A DNA stretch of 64,000 nucleotides from Pseudomonas lurida (GCF_013522705.1 NZ_JAAMRE010000001.1:248001-312000); one strand, 5' to 3'; positions 1 through 9,920 are shown, counted from the stretch's first letter. The notes: generated by a model from the letters alone, not told the origin. Numbers and translations: made by a program.

Positions 1-1369
1 GCCCGTTGATCTTGGCGCCCCGGCAGTTGTGGCCGATTTCGGTGTGCACCCGGTAGGCGAAGTCCAGCGGCGTGGCGCCCTTGGGCAAGTCGATGGCATG
101 GCCGTCCGGGGTGAAGATGTAGACCCGGTCCGGTTCGATATCCACCCGCAGCTGTTCGGCCAGGCCGCCGATGTCGCCGAGTTCTTCGTGCCATTCCAGC
201 ACTTGGCGCAGCCAGGAGATTTTCTCTTCGTACTGGTTGGAGCCGGCCTTGACGTCGGTGCCCTTGTAGCGCCAGTGCGCGCACACCCCCAGCTCTGCCT
301 CTTCGTGCATGGCGTGGGTGCGGATCTGCACTTCCAGCACCTTGCCCTCGGGGCCGATCACCGCGGTGTGCAGCGACCGGTAGCCGTTTTCCTTGGGGTT
401 GGCGATGTAGTCGTCAAACTCTTTGGGAATGTGCCGCCACAGCGTGTGGACGATGCCCAGCGCGGTGTAGCAGTCGCGCATTTCCGGCACCAGCACGCGC
501 ACCGCGCGCACGTCGTAGATCTGGCTGAAAGCCAGGCCCTTGCGCTGCATTTTGCGCCAGATGGAATAGATGTGCTTGGCGCGACCGCTGATGTCGGCAT
601 CGACGCCCGTGGCCTGCAGTTCGGCGCGCAGTTGGCTCATCACGTCACTGATAAAGCGCTCACGGTCCAGGCGCCGCTCATGCAGGAGCGTGGCGATCTG
701 TTTGTATTGATCGGGTTCGAGGTAGCGGAAGGACAGGTCCTCCAGCTCCCATTTGATATGGCCGATACCCAGGCGGTGCGCCAGGGGCGCGTAGATATCG
801 AAGACCTCGCGGGCGACGCGATTGCGCTTTTCGTCGTCGGCGGTCTTGACCGCACGGATCGCACAGGTGCGTTCGGCCAGTTTGATCAGGGCCACGCGCA
901 CGTCGTCGACCATCGCCACCAGCATCTTGCGCAGGTTCTCGACCTGGCCCTGGGTGCCCAGCACCATCGACTGGCGCGGACTGAGGCTGGCGCTGATGGC
1001 GGCCATGCGCAGCACGCCGTCGATCAGCTTGGCCACCACTGCGCCGAAGCGCTGGCTGACCGTGGGCAATGGAATATGCCCTTCACGCACGCCGCGATAG
1101 AGCACGGCGGCGATCAGCGAATCCTGGTCCAGCTTGAGATCGGCGAGGATCTCGGCGATCTCAAGGCCGGTGCGAAAACTTGAAGTGCCTTCGGCCCACA
1201 GATTCTTCGCCGCGTTGTCCTGTTGTTCAGACTCACGGGCGAACTCGCAGGCGGCCTTCAAGGCTTCACGGTCCAATGCCGGATCGACACTGACCGCATG
1301 ATCCAGCCATGCCTCGAGATTGATACTGCCGTCAGTGTTGATCGGCTGGTGTGCTCTCACCTGTACCAT
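1..1369 (-). CDS. relA: RelA, GTP/GDP pyrophosphokinase (C-terminus cut by window edge)
   Basis: Makes (p)ppGpp from ATP and GTP/GDP when ribosomes stall on uncharged tRNA. The visible part is the N-terminal ~456 residues, starting MVQVRAHQPI and running through the pseudo-hydrolase region, the synthetase domain (YRSLHTAVIGPEGKVLEVQIRT region) and the start of the TGS domain (VYIFTPDGHAIDLPKGATPLDFAYRVHTEIGH). The hydrolase region lacks the HD pair (it reads AAVLYRGVREG), which points to synthetase-only RelA rather than SpoT. The ATG at 1369 is preceded by GGAAGGT. The gene continues beyond position 1. It lies upstream of rlmD and cysM on the same strand, an order also found in P. aeruginosa (PA0932-PA0934). 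Confidence 0.95.
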   Translation of the reverse strand, partial: MVQVRAHQPINTDGSINLEAWLDHAVSVDPALDREALKAACEFARESEQQDNAAKNLWAEGTSSFRTGLEIAEILADLKLDQDSLIAAVLYRGVREGHIPLPTVSQRFGAVVAKLIDGVLRMAAISASLSPRQSMVLGTQGQVENLRKMLVAMVDDVRVALIKLAERTCAIRAVKTADDEKRNRVAREVFDIYAPLAHRLGIGHIKWELEDLSFRYLEPDQYKQIATLLHERRLDRERFISDVMSQLRAELQATGVDADISGRAKHIYSIWRKMQRKGLAFSQIYDVRAVRVLVPEMRDCYTALGIVHTLWRHIPKEFDDYIANPKENGYRSLHTAVIGPEGKVLEVQIRTHAMHEEAELGVCAHWRYKGTDVKAGSNQYEEKISWLRQVLEWHEELGDIGGLAEQLRVDIEPDRVYIFTPDGHAIDLPKGATPLDFAYRVHTEIGHNCRGAKING

Positions 1370-1508
1370 CTTGCTTACCTTCCCTACGACGCACCTTCGA
1401 TGCGTCAAAAATCATCGCCGACCGGCTTTATCGCTAAAGCTCATCCTGCAGATTCCCTGGCGGATCATGGCCCTGGAGAATGCAGGCCAGTCGGATTAAA
1501 CGGGCATC

Positions 1509-2861
1509 CTAGCCCGCCTCAAATAACGCCATGGCCTCGACATGCGCTGTCTGCGGAAACATGTCGAGGATCCCGGCACGTTTTAGCCGGTAGCCTTGCT
1601 TGACCAACTCAACCGTATCCCGCGCCAGCGTCGCCGGGTTACAGGACACATACACCAGACGCTTGGCCCCCAGGGTGGCGAGCTTGCGCACGACCTCCTG
1701 GGCACCGTCGCGAGGTGGGTCCAAGAGTACCGCAGAAAAGCCCTGTTTGGCCCATTCCGCGTCAGTCAAAGGCTGGGACAAATCGGCCTGAAAAAACCGC
1801 GCATTATGCAAATTGTTACTGACGGCATTGAGCGCCGCCCGGTCCACCATGGTCTGCACGCCTTCTACCGCCACCACTTCGCGCACTTGGCGCGCCAGTG
1901 GCAAGGCAAAGTTGCCCAGACCGCAAAACAGATCCAGCACCCGCTCGTCGGGTTGCGGTGCCAGCCACTCCAGCGCCTGGGCCACCATCGCGTCATTGAC
2001 CGCCGCATTGACCTGGACAAAATCCCCCGGCCGATACGCCAGGTCCAGACCCCACGCCTCCAGGCGAAAGCCCAGGGCCGTATCGGGGTCCACCGGTGCC
2101 GGTGGCCCCTCGCCGTGCAGCCATAATTGAGCGTCATGGAACGCGCAGAACTCTTTCAACACCAGCAGGTCCGCTTCGCACAGCGGTGCCATATGCCGCA
2201 GTAACACAGCAATGGACGACCCACTGAACAACTCCACATGCCCCAGGGCTTGAGGTTTGCTCAAGCGACGCAGCATGTTCGGCAAGCGCTGCATGATCGG
2301 CTGCAAAGCCTGTACCAGTACCGGGCATTCATCGATGGCGACAATGTCCTGGCTGGCCACGGCGCGAAAACCCACTTCAAGGGTCTTGGCCTTGGCATCC
2401 CAGCGCACGGCCACGCGGGCCCGGCGACGGTAGCCGAATTCGGCGCCGCTCAACGGCTCCGCCCATTCCTGGGGTTCGACGCCGGCCACGCGGGTCAGCT
2501 GCTCGGCGAGCATGCGCTGTTTCAGGGCCAGTTGTTCGTCATGGGCCAGGTGCTGCACGCTGCAGCCACCGCAACGGCCGAAGTGAGCGCAAGGGGCCGG
2601 ACGACGCAGTTCACTGGCCGTGAATACCCGTTCGGTACGGGCCTCGACCACTTTGCCGTGGGCACCCAACACCCGCGCCTCAACCTCTTCACCGGCCAGC
2701 GCACCATTGACGAACCAGGTGCGGCCTTCGAAAAACACGATGCCGCGTCCGTCGTTGGCCAGGCGCTCGATGGTCAGGCGTTGTTTCTTGCCCACCGGAA
2801 TCTGCGGCGCTCGGCTACCGCCCGTCGGTTGGAAGCGCAGGCCTCTTTCATGCTTGGCCAT
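1509..2861 (-). CDS. rlmD: 23S rRNA (uracil-1939-C5)-methyltransferase RlmD
   Basis: SAM-dependent methylation of U1939 in 23S rRNA. The 450 residues, normal for the family, show an N-terminal TRAM domain (about 20-80), the iron-sulfur cysteine cluster C91, C97, C100 ([10 protein letters not shown]) with a further Cys near 178, a Rossmann methyltransferase core ([16 protein letters not shown]) and the catalytic motif [11 protein letters not shown] near residue 405. The start ATG overlaps the stop codon of upstream cysM by one base, so the two are probably translationally coupled. A relA-rlmD-cysM order is conserved in Pseudomonas. Confidence 0.95.
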   Translation of the reverse strand: MAKHERGLRFQPTGGSRAPQIPVGKKQRLTIERLANDGRGIVFFEGRTWFVNGALAGEEVEARVLGAHGKVVEARTERVFTASELRRPAPCAHFGRCGGCSVQHLAHDEQLALKQRMLAEQLTRVAGVEPQEWAEPLSGAEFGYRRRARVAVRWDAKAKTLEVGFRAVASQDIVAIDECPVLVQALQPIMQRLPNMLRRLSKPQALGHVELFSGSSIAVLLRHMAPLCEADLLVLKEFCAFHDAQLWLHGEGPPAPVDPDTALGFRLEAWGLDLAYRPGDFVQVNAAVNDAMVAQALEWLAPQPDERVLDLFCGLGNFALPLARQVREVVAVEGVQTMVDRAALNAVSNNLHNARFFQADLSQPLTDAEWAKQGFSAVLLDPPRDGAQEVVRKLATLGAKRLVYVSCNPATLARDTVELVKQGYRLKRAGILDMFPQTAHVEAMALFEAG

Positions 2862-3763
2862 CAGTTGGGTTCGTCGAAAATGCCGGTCGACAGATAACGG
2901 TCGCCGCGGTCACAGATGATCGCGACGATCACCGCGTTTTCCAGTTCTTTCGACAGACGCAACATGCCGGCCACGGCACCGCCGGAGGACACGCCGCAGA
3001 AGATGCCTTCTTCACGCGCCAGGCGACGAGTGGTGTCTTCGGCTTCGCGCTGGGCCATGTCGATGATGCGATCAACCCGCGAGGCGTTGTAGATCTTCGG
3101 CAGATACGCTTCGGGCCAGCGGCGAATGCCGGGGATGGCCGCACCTTCCATCGGCTGCAGGCCGACGATCTGAATCGCCGGGTTCTGCTCCTTGAGGTAA
3201 CGCGAGTTGCCCATGATGGTGCCGGTGGTGCCCATGGAACTGACGAAATGGGTGATGGTGCCTTGGGTCTGGCGCCAGATTTCCGGGCCGGTGCTGGCGT
3301 AGTGCGCCTCGGGGTTGTCCCCATTGGCGAACTGGTCGAGCACCAGGCCGCGGCCTTCGGCGGCCATGCGCTCGGCGAGGTCGCGAGCGCCTTCCATGCC
3401 GTCTTCCTGGGTGACCAGCACCAACTGGGCGCCATAGGCGGTCATCGCCGCCTTGCGCTCGGCGCTGCCGTTGTCAGGCATGATCAGGATCATCTTGTAA
3501 CCCTTGATCGCGGCGGCCATGGCCAGGGCGATGCCGGTGTTACCCGAGGTGGCTTCAATCAGGGTATCGCCCGGCTTGATCTGCCCGCGCAGCTCGGCGC
3601 GGGTGATCATGGACAGCGCCGGGCGGTCTTTTACCGAGCCGGCCGGGTTGTTCCCTTCGAGCTTGAGCAACAGGGTATTGCTGGTTTCACCCGCCATGCG
3701 TTGCAAGCGGACCAGAGGTGTATTGCCGACGCAATCGGCGATTGTTGGGTACTGCAAGGTCAT
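2861..3763 (-). CDS. cysM: Cysteine synthase B (O-acetylserine sulfhydrylase)
   Basis: PLP enzyme that makes cysteine from O-acetylserine and sulfide or thiosulfate. The 300-residue protein shows the PLP lysine K45 in [12 protein letters not shown], the cofactor phosphate/substrate loop [12 protein letters not shown], and the glycine-rich [11 protein letters not shown] loop near residue 255. The length and the [12 protein letters not shown] end fit CysM rather than CysK. It is the first gene of a probable cysM-rlmD pair (1-base overlap). Confidence 0.95.
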   Translation of the reverse strand: MTLQYPTIADCVGNTPLVRLQRMAGETSNTLLLKLEGNNPAGSVKDRPALSMITRAELRGQIKPGDTLIEATSGNTGIALAMAAAIKGYKMILIMPDNGSAERKAAMTAYGAQLVLVTQEDGMEGARDLAERMAAEGRGLVLDQFANGDNPEAHYASTGPEIWRQTQGTITHFVSSMGTTGTIMGNSRYLKEQNPAIQIVGLQPMEGAAIPGIRRWPEAYLPKIYNASRVDRIIDMAQREAEDTTRRLAREEGIFCGVSSGGAVAGMLRLSKELENAVIVAIICDRGDRYLSTGIFDEPN

Positions 3764-3890
3764 GGCGTATTCGCAATCCAGACTGCGGGGCGGACATCAT
3801 ACCGGGAAAGGCTGGCGGGCCATATCACGCAAAGTGTGGTGCTTATGGCTTATGGGAATAAGCGAGGGAAATGGGCAGCTGTGAGGGCCC

Positions 3891-3915
3891 TATCGGGGGC
3901 GAGCCCCCACCCACA
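3891..3915. repeat. REP-like palindromic hairpin
   Basis: GGGGGC-GA-GCCCCC hairpin followed by ACCCACA, resembling the G-rich core of P. fluorescens REP units. It sits in the 185-bp gap upstream of cysM and downstream of the DTW gene. No other feature is seen in this gap. Confidence 0.45.
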
Positions 3916-3948
3916 TGCGAGCGCATTTCATGCTGCATCGCCCCCCGC

Positions 3949-4554
3949 CTACTCCCAATGCCCGCCGCCATGATTTTTCTGGAAAACCTCCTCCCCCATC
4001 GCCGCAATCTGCCCATCGATCAACGCTTCAAAAGGTTTGAGCAGCGGCTCGAAAGAAGTGGGTGCCTCCAGCACCTGCAATGCCTGCGCAATTGCTTCAA
4101 CCGTCGACAAGGCTCCCGGCCCGGGTGCCTTGCGCAGCCGATAGCGCGACACACCGCCCTCGGCCAGCGACACCCGTGACAACGCCGCCAACAATGGATT
4201 CAGGTGCAGCAATTTACGTGCTTTTCGCCAGGTGCCGTCGGGGACCACCAGCAACAGCGGCTGATCGACAGGCCCATAGGCTTGCAGCGGCTGGGCATCG
4301 TCAGCGGGAAACAATAATCGTGCCTGATAGCCGGGTGGATTCAGCAAGGTCTGCAGATCGTCGAATACCTCGCCCACCACCAGCTGCGCATTGTTCAGGC
4401 CCAACGCAGCCAGGCGTGCGGTATTGAGCGCATGGTTGACCTCGCTCGGGTGCTGCAAAACAAGCACACGTGTGCGGCTGTCGAGGCTGGGTATCAGTGC
4501 GCACAAGCAATGCGCAGCGGGCCTGAGGCAACGGGAACATTGGGGTCTGGGCAT
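3949..4554 (-). CDS. tapA: tRNA-uridine aminocarboxypropyltransferase (DTW-domain protein, TapA/YfiP-like)
   Basis: Transfers the 3-amino-3-carboxypropyl group of SAM to a tRNA uridine (acp3U). The 201-residue protein has an N-terminal zinc-type cysteine set (C6, C9, C16, C18 in CSRCLRPAAHCLC), the signature DGTW (residues 106-109; family motif D-x-T-W) and the downstream KARKLLHLNP segment. The size is typical of bacterial single-domain members. It stands alone, convergent to nothing and followed by the cysM promoter region. The symbol follows E. coli YfiP/TapA by family only. Confidence 0.85.
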   Translation of the reverse strand: MPRPQCSRCLRPAAHCLCALIPSLDSRTRVLVLQHPSEVNHALNTARLAALGLNNAQLVVGEVFDDLQTLLNPPGYQARLLFPADDAQPLQAYGPVDQPLLLVVPDGTWRKARKLLHLNPLLAALSRVSLAEGGVSRYRLRKAPGPGALSTVEAIAQALQVLEAPTSFEPLLKPFEALIDGQIAAMGEEVFQKNHGGGHWE

Positions 4555-4561
4555 GGCGGTA

Positions 4562-5455
4562 TCAGGCCTGATTGAGCTGGGCTTTAAGTAAATCGCGGAA
4601 AGTCTGGATCAGCGGTTCGCGGCTGCGGCCCCGGCGCATGATCATCGAAAACGGTGCCTGATAACCAAAGGTGGCCGGCAACAACACCCGTAGATCGCCT
4701 CTGTCGGCCCAGGCCTGGGCGTAGTGTTCAGGCAGGTAACCGATATAGGCGCCGGACAGCACCAGGATCAATTGCGCTTCCATACTTTCCACCGTGGCGG
4801 CGCTGTGCTTGAAGCCGTGGCGCGCCAGTTCCGCCTGGCTCCAGTAGCCGCGTCCGACCATGCGCTGCTGGGTAATCACCTGTTCCGGGATGCGCCGCTC
4901 GCTGAACAACGGATGCCGCGAGCTGCAATACAGCCAATGCTGTTCGCGGTACAGCGGCATATACATCAGCCCACTCATGCGGTTGGAGAAGGCGCCGATG
5001 GCCAGGTCGAGGCGGTTGTCCTGCACGCCCAGCTGCAGTTCGTAGGGGCTCATGACCGACAGGTGCAGGTGCACCGCCGGGTGCTCCTGGCTGTAGGCAC
5101 CGATGACCTCGGCAAATGGCAGGGCCTTGTCGCTGACCGTGGAATCCAGCACACCGAGCTTGAGCGTCCCGCGCAGCTCACCCTTGAGCGCGGCGGCGTA
5201 TTGCTCGAAGCCTTCCAGTTCGCCGAGCAGGCGCAAGGTTTCCTGGTGGAACAGCTCGCCCTTGCTGGTCAGGCTGAACCCGCCCCGCCCGCGATGGCAC
5301 AGCACCAGGCCCAGCGCGCTTTCCAACTGGCTCATATAGGTGCTGATGGCCGAGGTGGACAGGTTGAGTTCGTGCTGGGCGTTGGCGAACCCCTGGTGCC
5401 GCACGACACTGACGAAGATGCGCAGGAGTTTCAGATCGGGCAAGGCGTTGGCCAT
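4562..5455 (-). CDS. gbuR: LysR-family regulator, probable GbuR
   Basis: Likely activator of the divergent guanidinobutyrase operon. The 297 residues start MANALPDLKLLRIF; an upstream in-frame extension lacks LysR similarity, so I took the ATG at 5455. The N-terminal winged helix-turn-helix is intact (LRIFVSVVRHQGFANAQHELNLSTSAISTYMSQLE), followed by an effector domain. In P. aeruginosa the order gbuR-gbuA-small gene-two permeases is PA1422-PA1418, and the same order is seen here. A dyad with LysR-like geometry lies in the shared 148-bp promoter region. Confidence 0.85.
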   Translation of the reverse strand: MANALPDLKLLRIFVSVVRHQGFANAQHELNLSTSAISTYMSQLESALGLVLCHRGRGGFSLTSKGELFHQETLRLLGELEGFEQYAAALKGELRGTLKLGVLDSTVSDKALPFAEVIGAYSQEHPAVHLHLSVMSPYELQLGVQDNRLDLAIGAFSNRMSGLMYMPLYREQHWLYCSSRHPLFSERRIPEQVITQQRMVGRGYWSQAELARHGFKHSAATVESMEAQLILVLSGAYIGYLPEHYAQAWADRGDLRVLLPATFGYQAPFSMIMRRGRSREPLIQTFRDLLKAQLNQA

Positions 5456-5496
5456 GGTCGGCTCCGGGGGTCGAGAGCAGCAGTCTACCCGCCCCT

Positions 5497-5520
5497 TTAG
5501 TTTAGAAAAACCTGAACTAA
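5497..5520. promoter_or_regulatory. Imperfect dyad between gbuR and gbuA, candidate GbuR site
   Basis: TTAGTTTAG (5497-5505) and CTGAACTAA (5512-5520) form 9-bp arms with one mismatch, 6 bp apart. The position midway between the divergent starts and the shape fit a LysR-type recognition site. Assignment to GbuR is inference. Confidence 0.5.
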
Positions 5521-5603
5521 GTATTTGCCTCAGCCGATTCTTCCCACTCCAGGCTTTTCGCAGAATCGGCCCCCAACAACCAAAACAACGATGAGGCACT
5601 CCC

Positions 5604-6554
5604 GTGGACAAGATTTTTCACCAACCACTGGGCGGCAACGAAATGCCGCGCTTTGCCGGCATCGCCACCATGATGCGCCTGCCCCACCTGCAAACGGCCC
5701 AGGGCCTGGACGCCGCGTTTATCGGCGTGCCCCTGGACATCGGCACTTCACTGCGCGCCGGCACCCGCTTCGGGCCACGCGAGATTCGCGCCGAATCGGT
5801 GATGATCCGCCCTTACAATATGGCCACCGGCGCCGCACCGTTCGACTCGCTGTCGGTGGCGGATATCGGCGACGTGGCGATCAACACCTTCAACCTGCTC
5901 GACGCGGTGCGCATCATTGAAGAGGCGTATCACCAGATCCTCGAACACGACGTGATCCCCCTGACCCTGGGCGGCGACCACACCATCACCCTGCCGATCC
6001 TGCGGGCGATCCACAAGAAATACGGCAAGGTCGGGCTGGTGCACATCGACGCCCACGCCGACGTCAACGACCATATGTTCGGCGAGAAAATCGCCCACGG
6101 CACCACGTTCCGCCGCGCCGTGGAAGAGGGCCTGCTCGATTGCGACCGCGTGGTGCAGATCGGCCTGCGTGCTCAGGGCTATACCGCCGAGGACTTCAAC
6201 TGGAGCCGCAAACAGGGCTTTCGCGTGGTCCAGGCCGAAGAATGCTGGCACCACTCCCTTGCGCCGCTGATGGCCGAAGTGCGGGAAAAAGTCGGCGGTG
6301 GCCCGGTCTACCTCAGCTTCGATATCGACGGCATCGACCCGGCCTGGGCGCCCGGCACCGGCACGCCGGAAATCGGCGGCCTGACCACCATCCAGGCGAT
6401 CGAAATCATCCGCGGCTGCCAGGGGCTTGACCTGGTGGGTTGCGACTTGGTGGAAGTGTCGCCGCCCTACGACACCACCGGCAACACCTCGCTGCTGGGT
6501 GCGAATCTGCTGTACGAAATGCTCTGTGTACTGCCCGGCGTGGCGCACCGCTGA
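5604..6554 (+). CDS. gbuA: Guanidinobutyrase (arginase/agmatinase family)
   Basis: Hydrolyses 4-guanidinobutyrate to 4-aminobutyrate and urea, a step of arginine/agmatine-linked catabolism. The 316 residues carry all manganese ligands: H126 (GGDHTI), D149, H151 and D153 (DAHADVND), D240 and D242 (SFDIDGIDPAWAPG). The N-terminus (LGGNEMPRFAGIATMMRLPHLQ) closely resembles P. aeruginosa GbuA as I remember it, and synteny supports this over SpeB agmatinase. The start is GTG at 5604 behind GATGAGG. It overlaps the next gene by one base (TGATG). Confidence 0.88.
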   Translation: MDKIFHQPLGGNEMPRFAGIATMMRLPHLQTAQGLDAAFIGVPLDIGTSLRAGTRFGPREIRAESVMIRPYNMATGAAPFDSLSVADIGDVAINTFNLLDAVRIIEEAYHQILEHDVIPLTLGGDHTITLPILRAIHKKYGKVGLVHIDAHADVNDHMFGEKIAHGTTFRRAVEEGLLDCDRVVQIGLRAQGYTAEDFNWSRKQGFRVVQAEECWHHSLAPLMAEVREKVGGGPVYLSFDIDGIDPAWAPGTGTPEIGGLTTIQAIEIIRGCQGLDLVGCDLVEVSPPYDTTGNTSLLGANLLYEMLCVLPGVAHR

Positions 6555-6976
6555 TGAGCACGCAGGAGGTGCTGCAAGCGGCCGCCGACCTGGTGGCAGC
6601 CTTCGCCCGCAATGACCGCGCCGCTTACTTCGGCGCGTTCACGGCCGATGCCAGCTTTGTGTTCCACACCCTCCCCCAGCCGCTGCTGAGTCGCGACGCC
6701 TACCAGTCGTTGTGGGACAGCTGGCGCAGGGACGATGGATTCGAGGTGCTGTCCTGCACGTCGAGTAACGCCCACGTCAGCCTGCACGGGGATGTGGCGA
6801 TTTTCATGCATGACGTGGCCACCGCGTTGCGCATGCACGGGGAGCAATGCTTCAGCCAGGAACGCGAGACCATTGTGTTTATTCGACAAGGGTCTGGCAC
6901 ACAACAAGAACAAGGCCTGTGGCTGGCCTGTCACGAACATTTGTCCGCTATGCCGGAAGGGCTGCCGCCCCCTTAG
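6554..6976 (+). CDS. NTF2-like/SnoaL-fold protein in the gbu operon
   Basis: A 140-residue cytoplasmic protein of the nuclear-transport-factor-2-like cone fold: N-terminal helix (VLQAAADLVAAFARNDRAAYFGAFTADASFVFH), then strands ending DVAIFMHDVATALR and ETIVFIRQG. This is the pattern of YybH/DUF4440-type proteins that bind or turn over small molecules. The ATG overlaps the gbuA stop codon. It occupies the place of PA1420 in P. aeruginosa. A role next to guanidinobutyrase is likely, but the ligand is unknown. Confidence 0.75.
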   Translation: MSTQEVLQAAADLVAAFARNDRAAYFGAFTADASFVFHTLPQPLLSRDAYQSLWDSWRRDDGFEVLSCTSSNAHVSLHGDVAIFMHDVATALRMHGEQCFSQERETIVFIRQGSGTQQEQGLWLACHEHLSAMPEGLPPP

Positions 6977-6997
6977 CCAATGTGATCGGAGCTGATC

Positions 6998-8494
6998 ATG
7001 AATAATAAAAACAACCAAAAAAGTATTCGCACCATAGAAACCAACGGGGTCGAACAGATCCCGGACCACGAGCGTACCGCCAGCCCCAAGGATCTGTTCC
7101 GACTGATCTTCGGCGGTGCCAATACCTTTGCCACCGCCGTGCTGGGCTCCTTCCCGGTACTGTTCGGCCTGTCGTTCCAGGCCGGCGTGTGGGCGATTGT
7201 GCTCGGTGTGCTGGTGGGCGCGCTGATCCTGGCGCCCATGGGCCTGTTCGGGCCGATCAATGGCACCAACAACGCCGTATCGTCCGGCGCGCATTTTGGC
7301 GTGCATGGGCGCATTGTCGGCTCGTTTCTCTCGCTGCTGACGGCGATTGCCTTCTTCTCCTTGTCGGTGTGGAGTTCGGGTGACGCACTCGTAGGCGGCG
7401 CGAAACGTCTGATCGGCCTGCCGGAAACCGACCTGACACTGGGCCTGGCCTACGGCCTGTTCGCCTTGCTGGTGCTGACGGTGTGCATCTACGGCTTTCG
7501 CTTCATGCTGTGGGTCAACCGCATCGCCGTGTGGGCCGCGAGCCTGCTGTTCCTGCTGGGCATCTTCGCCTTCGCACCGGCCTTCGACAGCCACTTCGCC
7601 GGCAGCGTGGCCCTCGGCCAGAGCGGTTTCTGGGCGGCCTTTATCGGCGCCGCGCTGGTGGCCATGAGCAACCCGATTTCCTTCGGTGCGTTCCTGGGCG
7701 ACTGGTCGCGCTACATTCCGCGCCAGACGCCGAAACTGCGCATCATGCTGGCGGTGATTGCGGCGCAGATCGCCACGCTGATCCCGTTCCTGTTCGGGCT
7801 GGCCACCGCGACCATCGTGGCCGTCAAGGCACCGGACTACATCGCGGCCAACAACTATGTCGGCGGTCTGCTGGCGGTGGCGCCGACGTGGTTCTTCCTG
7901 CCGGTGTGCCTGATCGCAGTGATCGGCGGCATGTCCACCGGCACCACCTCGCTGTATGGCACCGGGTTGGATATGTCCAGTGTGTTCCCGCGTTTGCTCT
8001 CACGGGTCAAGGCGACGTTGCTGATTGGGGTGATGTCGATTGCCTTCATCTTTATCGGACGTTTCGCCGCCAATCTGGTGCAGAGCGTGTCGACCTTCGC
8101 CGTGCTGATCATCACCTGCACCACGCCGTGGATGGTGATGATGATCATCGGCCTGATCGTGCGCCGCGGCTTCTACTGCCCGGATGACCTGCAGGTGTTC
8201 ACCCGTGGCGAGACCGGCGGGCGCTATTGGTTCAGCCATGGCTGGAACTGGCGCGGACTGGGGGCGTGGATCCCGAGCGCGCTGGTGGGCCTGTGCTTCG
8301 TCAACCTGCCGGGGCAGTTCGTCGGCCCGCTGGGCAACCTGGCCGATGGCATCGACATCAGCCTGCCGGTGACCCTGGGGCTGGCCTCGGTGGTGTACCT
8401 GACGCTACTGCGAATGTTCCCGGAGCCGGCCTCGGTTTATGGACCGACCAAGTCGGCCAGGGCTTTGGCCACAACCCGCGCGCAAACCGCCTGA
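6998..8494 (+). CDS. NCS1-family (cytosine permease-like) transporter
   Basis: A 498-residue inner-membrane symporter with about 12 hydrophobic segments after a ~30-residue cytoplasmic N-terminus. The LIFGGANTFATAVLGSFPVLFGLSF and SFGAFLGDWSRYIPR segments are typical of cytosine permease-like NCS1 carriers. It is third in the gbu operon (21 bp after the NTF2-like gene), at the place of PA1419. The location suggests import of a guanidino or related nitrogen compound rather than a nucleobase, which is inference. Confidence 0.85.
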   Translation: MNNKNNQKSIRTIETNGVEQIPDHERTASPKDLFRLIFGGANTFATAVLGSFPVLFGLSFQAGVWAIVLGVLVGALILAPMGLFGPINGTNNAVSSGAHFGVHGRIVGSFLSLLTAIAFFSLSVWSSGDALVGGAKRLIGLPETDLTLGLAYGLFALLVLTVCIYGFRFMLWVNRIAVWAASLLFLLGIFAFAPAFDSHFAGSVALGQSGFWAAFIGAALVAMSNPISFGAFLGDWSRYIPRQTPKLRIMLAVIAAQIATLIPFLFGLATATIVAVKAPDYIAANNYVGGLLAVAPTWFFLPVCLIAVIGGMSTGTTSLYGTGLDMSSVFPRLLSRVKATLLIGVMSIAFIFIGRFAANLVQSVSTFAVLIITCTTPWMVMMIIGLIVRRGFYCPDDLQVFTRGETGGRYWFSHGWNWRGLGAWIPSALVGLCFVNLPGQFVGPLGNLADGIDISLPVTLGLASVVYLTLLRMFPEPASVYGPTKSARALATTRAQTA

Positions 8495-8519
8495 AAAAAA
8501 TAATCGGAGACTTGCCGTC

Positions 8520-9902
8520 ATGGCTTTGGATTTATTCGTCGTACTCATCTACGCCGCCGGCATGCTCGTGCTCGGCTATTACGGCATGCGTCGCGCCAAG
8601 ACCCACGAAGACTACCTGGTGGCCGGCCGCAACCTGGGCCCCTCGCTGTACATGGGCACCATGGCCGCCACGGTGCTGGGCGGCGCGTCCACCGTCGGCA
8701 CGGTGCGCCTGGGCTATGTGCATGGCATCTCCGGCTTTTGGCTGTGCGCTGCGCTGGGCATGGGGATCATCGCGCTGAACCTGTTCCTGGCCAAGCCGCT
8801 GCTCAAGCTGAAGATCTTCACCGTGACCCAGGTGCTGGAAAAACGCTACAACCCCATGGCACGCCAGGCCAGCGCGGTGATCATGCTGGCGTATGCGCTG
8901 ATGATCGGCGTGACGTCGATCCTGGCCATCGGCACCGTGCTGCAAGTGCTGTTCGGCCTGCCGTTCTGGGTCTCGGTGCTGCTGGGCGGTGGCGTCGTGG
9001 TGGTGTATTCGACCATCGGCGGCATGTGGTCGCTGACCCTCACCGACATCGTGCAGTTCGTGATCAAGACCGTCGGCCTGATGTTTATTCTGCTGCCGAT
9101 CTGCCTGTATCGCGTCGGTGGCTGGGACGAACTGGTGGCCAAGCTGCCGGCGTCGAGTTTCAGCTTCACCGCGATAGGCTGGGACACGATCATTACCTAC
9201 TTCATGATCTACTTTTTCGGCATCCTGATTGGCCAGGACATCTGGCAACGCGTCTTCACCGCCCGCGATGAAAAGGTCGCGCAGTACGCCGGGACCTTCG
9301 CCGGCTTCTATTGCGTGCTCTACGGGCTGGCCTGTGCGCTGATCGGCATGGCGGCCCATGTGCTGATCCCGGACCTGGACAACGTCAACAACGCCTTCGC
9401 CGCCATTGTGAAACTGTCGCTGCCGGACGGCATTCGCGGCCTGGTGATCGCTGCGGCCCTGGCGGCCATGATGTCCACCGCCAGCGCCGGCCTGCTGGCA
9501 GCGTCCACGGTATTGACCGAAGACCTGCTGCCCCGACTGCGTGGCGGTAAACAATCGAGCCTGAGCATCAACCGTCTGTTCACCCTACTGACCGGCACCG
9601 CAGTGCTGGGCATTGCGCTGGTGGTCAATGACGTCATCAGCGCCCTGACCCTGGCCTACAACCTGCTGGTGGGCGGTATGCTGATCCCGTTGATGGGGGC
9701 GATCTTCTGGAAGCGCGCCACCACGTCCGGTGCCATTGCTTCCATGACCCTGGGCTTTGTGACGGCGCTGGTGTTTATGTTCAAGGACGGGCTGGATGCA
9801 AACACGCCGATCTACTACAGCCTGGCAGTGGGCTTGGTGAGTTTCGTGGCGGTGAGCCTGCTGTCGCGCAAACCACAAGGTGTGGCTGCGCGCGCGGTGT
9901 GA
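8520..9902 (+). CDS. SSS-family sodium:solute symporter
   Basis: A 460-residue membrane protein with 12-13 predicted helices. The N-terminal DYLVAGRNLGPSLYMGTMAATVLGGASTVG region and the STIGGMWSLTLTDIVQFVIK segment are typical of SLC5/SSS carriers, which couple Na+ to solute uptake. I took the ATG at 8520 behind AATCGGAGACTTGCCGTC; an upstream in-frame stretch overlaps the NCS1 gene and looks non-coding. It is last in the gbu operon, before a strong terminator, at the place of PA1418. Substrate probably 4-guanidinobutyrate or a relative (inference). Confidence 0.85.
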   Translation: MALDLFVVLIYAAGMLVLGYYGMRRAKTHEDYLVAGRNLGPSLYMGTMAATVLGGASTVGTVRLGYVHGISGFWLCAALGMGIIALNLFLAKPLLKLKIFTVTQVLEKRYNPMARQASAVIMLAYALMIGVTSILAIGTVLQVLFGLPFWVSVLLGGGVVVVYSTIGGMWSLTLTDIVQFVIKTVGLMFILLPICLYRVGGWDELVAKLPASSFSFTAIGWDTIITYFMIYFFGILIGQDIWQRVFTARDEKVAQYAGTFAGFYCVLYGLACALIGMAAHVLIPDLDNVNNAFAAIVKLSLPDGIRGLVIAAALAAMMSTASAGLLAASTVLTEDLLPRLRGGKQSSLSINRLFTLLTGTAVLGIALVVNDVISALTLAYNLLVGGMLIPLMGAIFWKRATTSGAIASMTLGFVTALVFMFKDGLDANTPIYYSLAVGLVSFVAVSLLSRKPQGVAARAV

Positions 9903-9920
9903 GGCGTGGGAATTTCTTCA

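Noticed and set aside
29..1183. Long + strand reading frame of 384 codons opposite relA
   Set aside because: It mirrors relA codons on the other strand, with His/Gln/Val/Asp-rich composition typical of antisense frames in high-GC DNA; relA itself is unmistakable.
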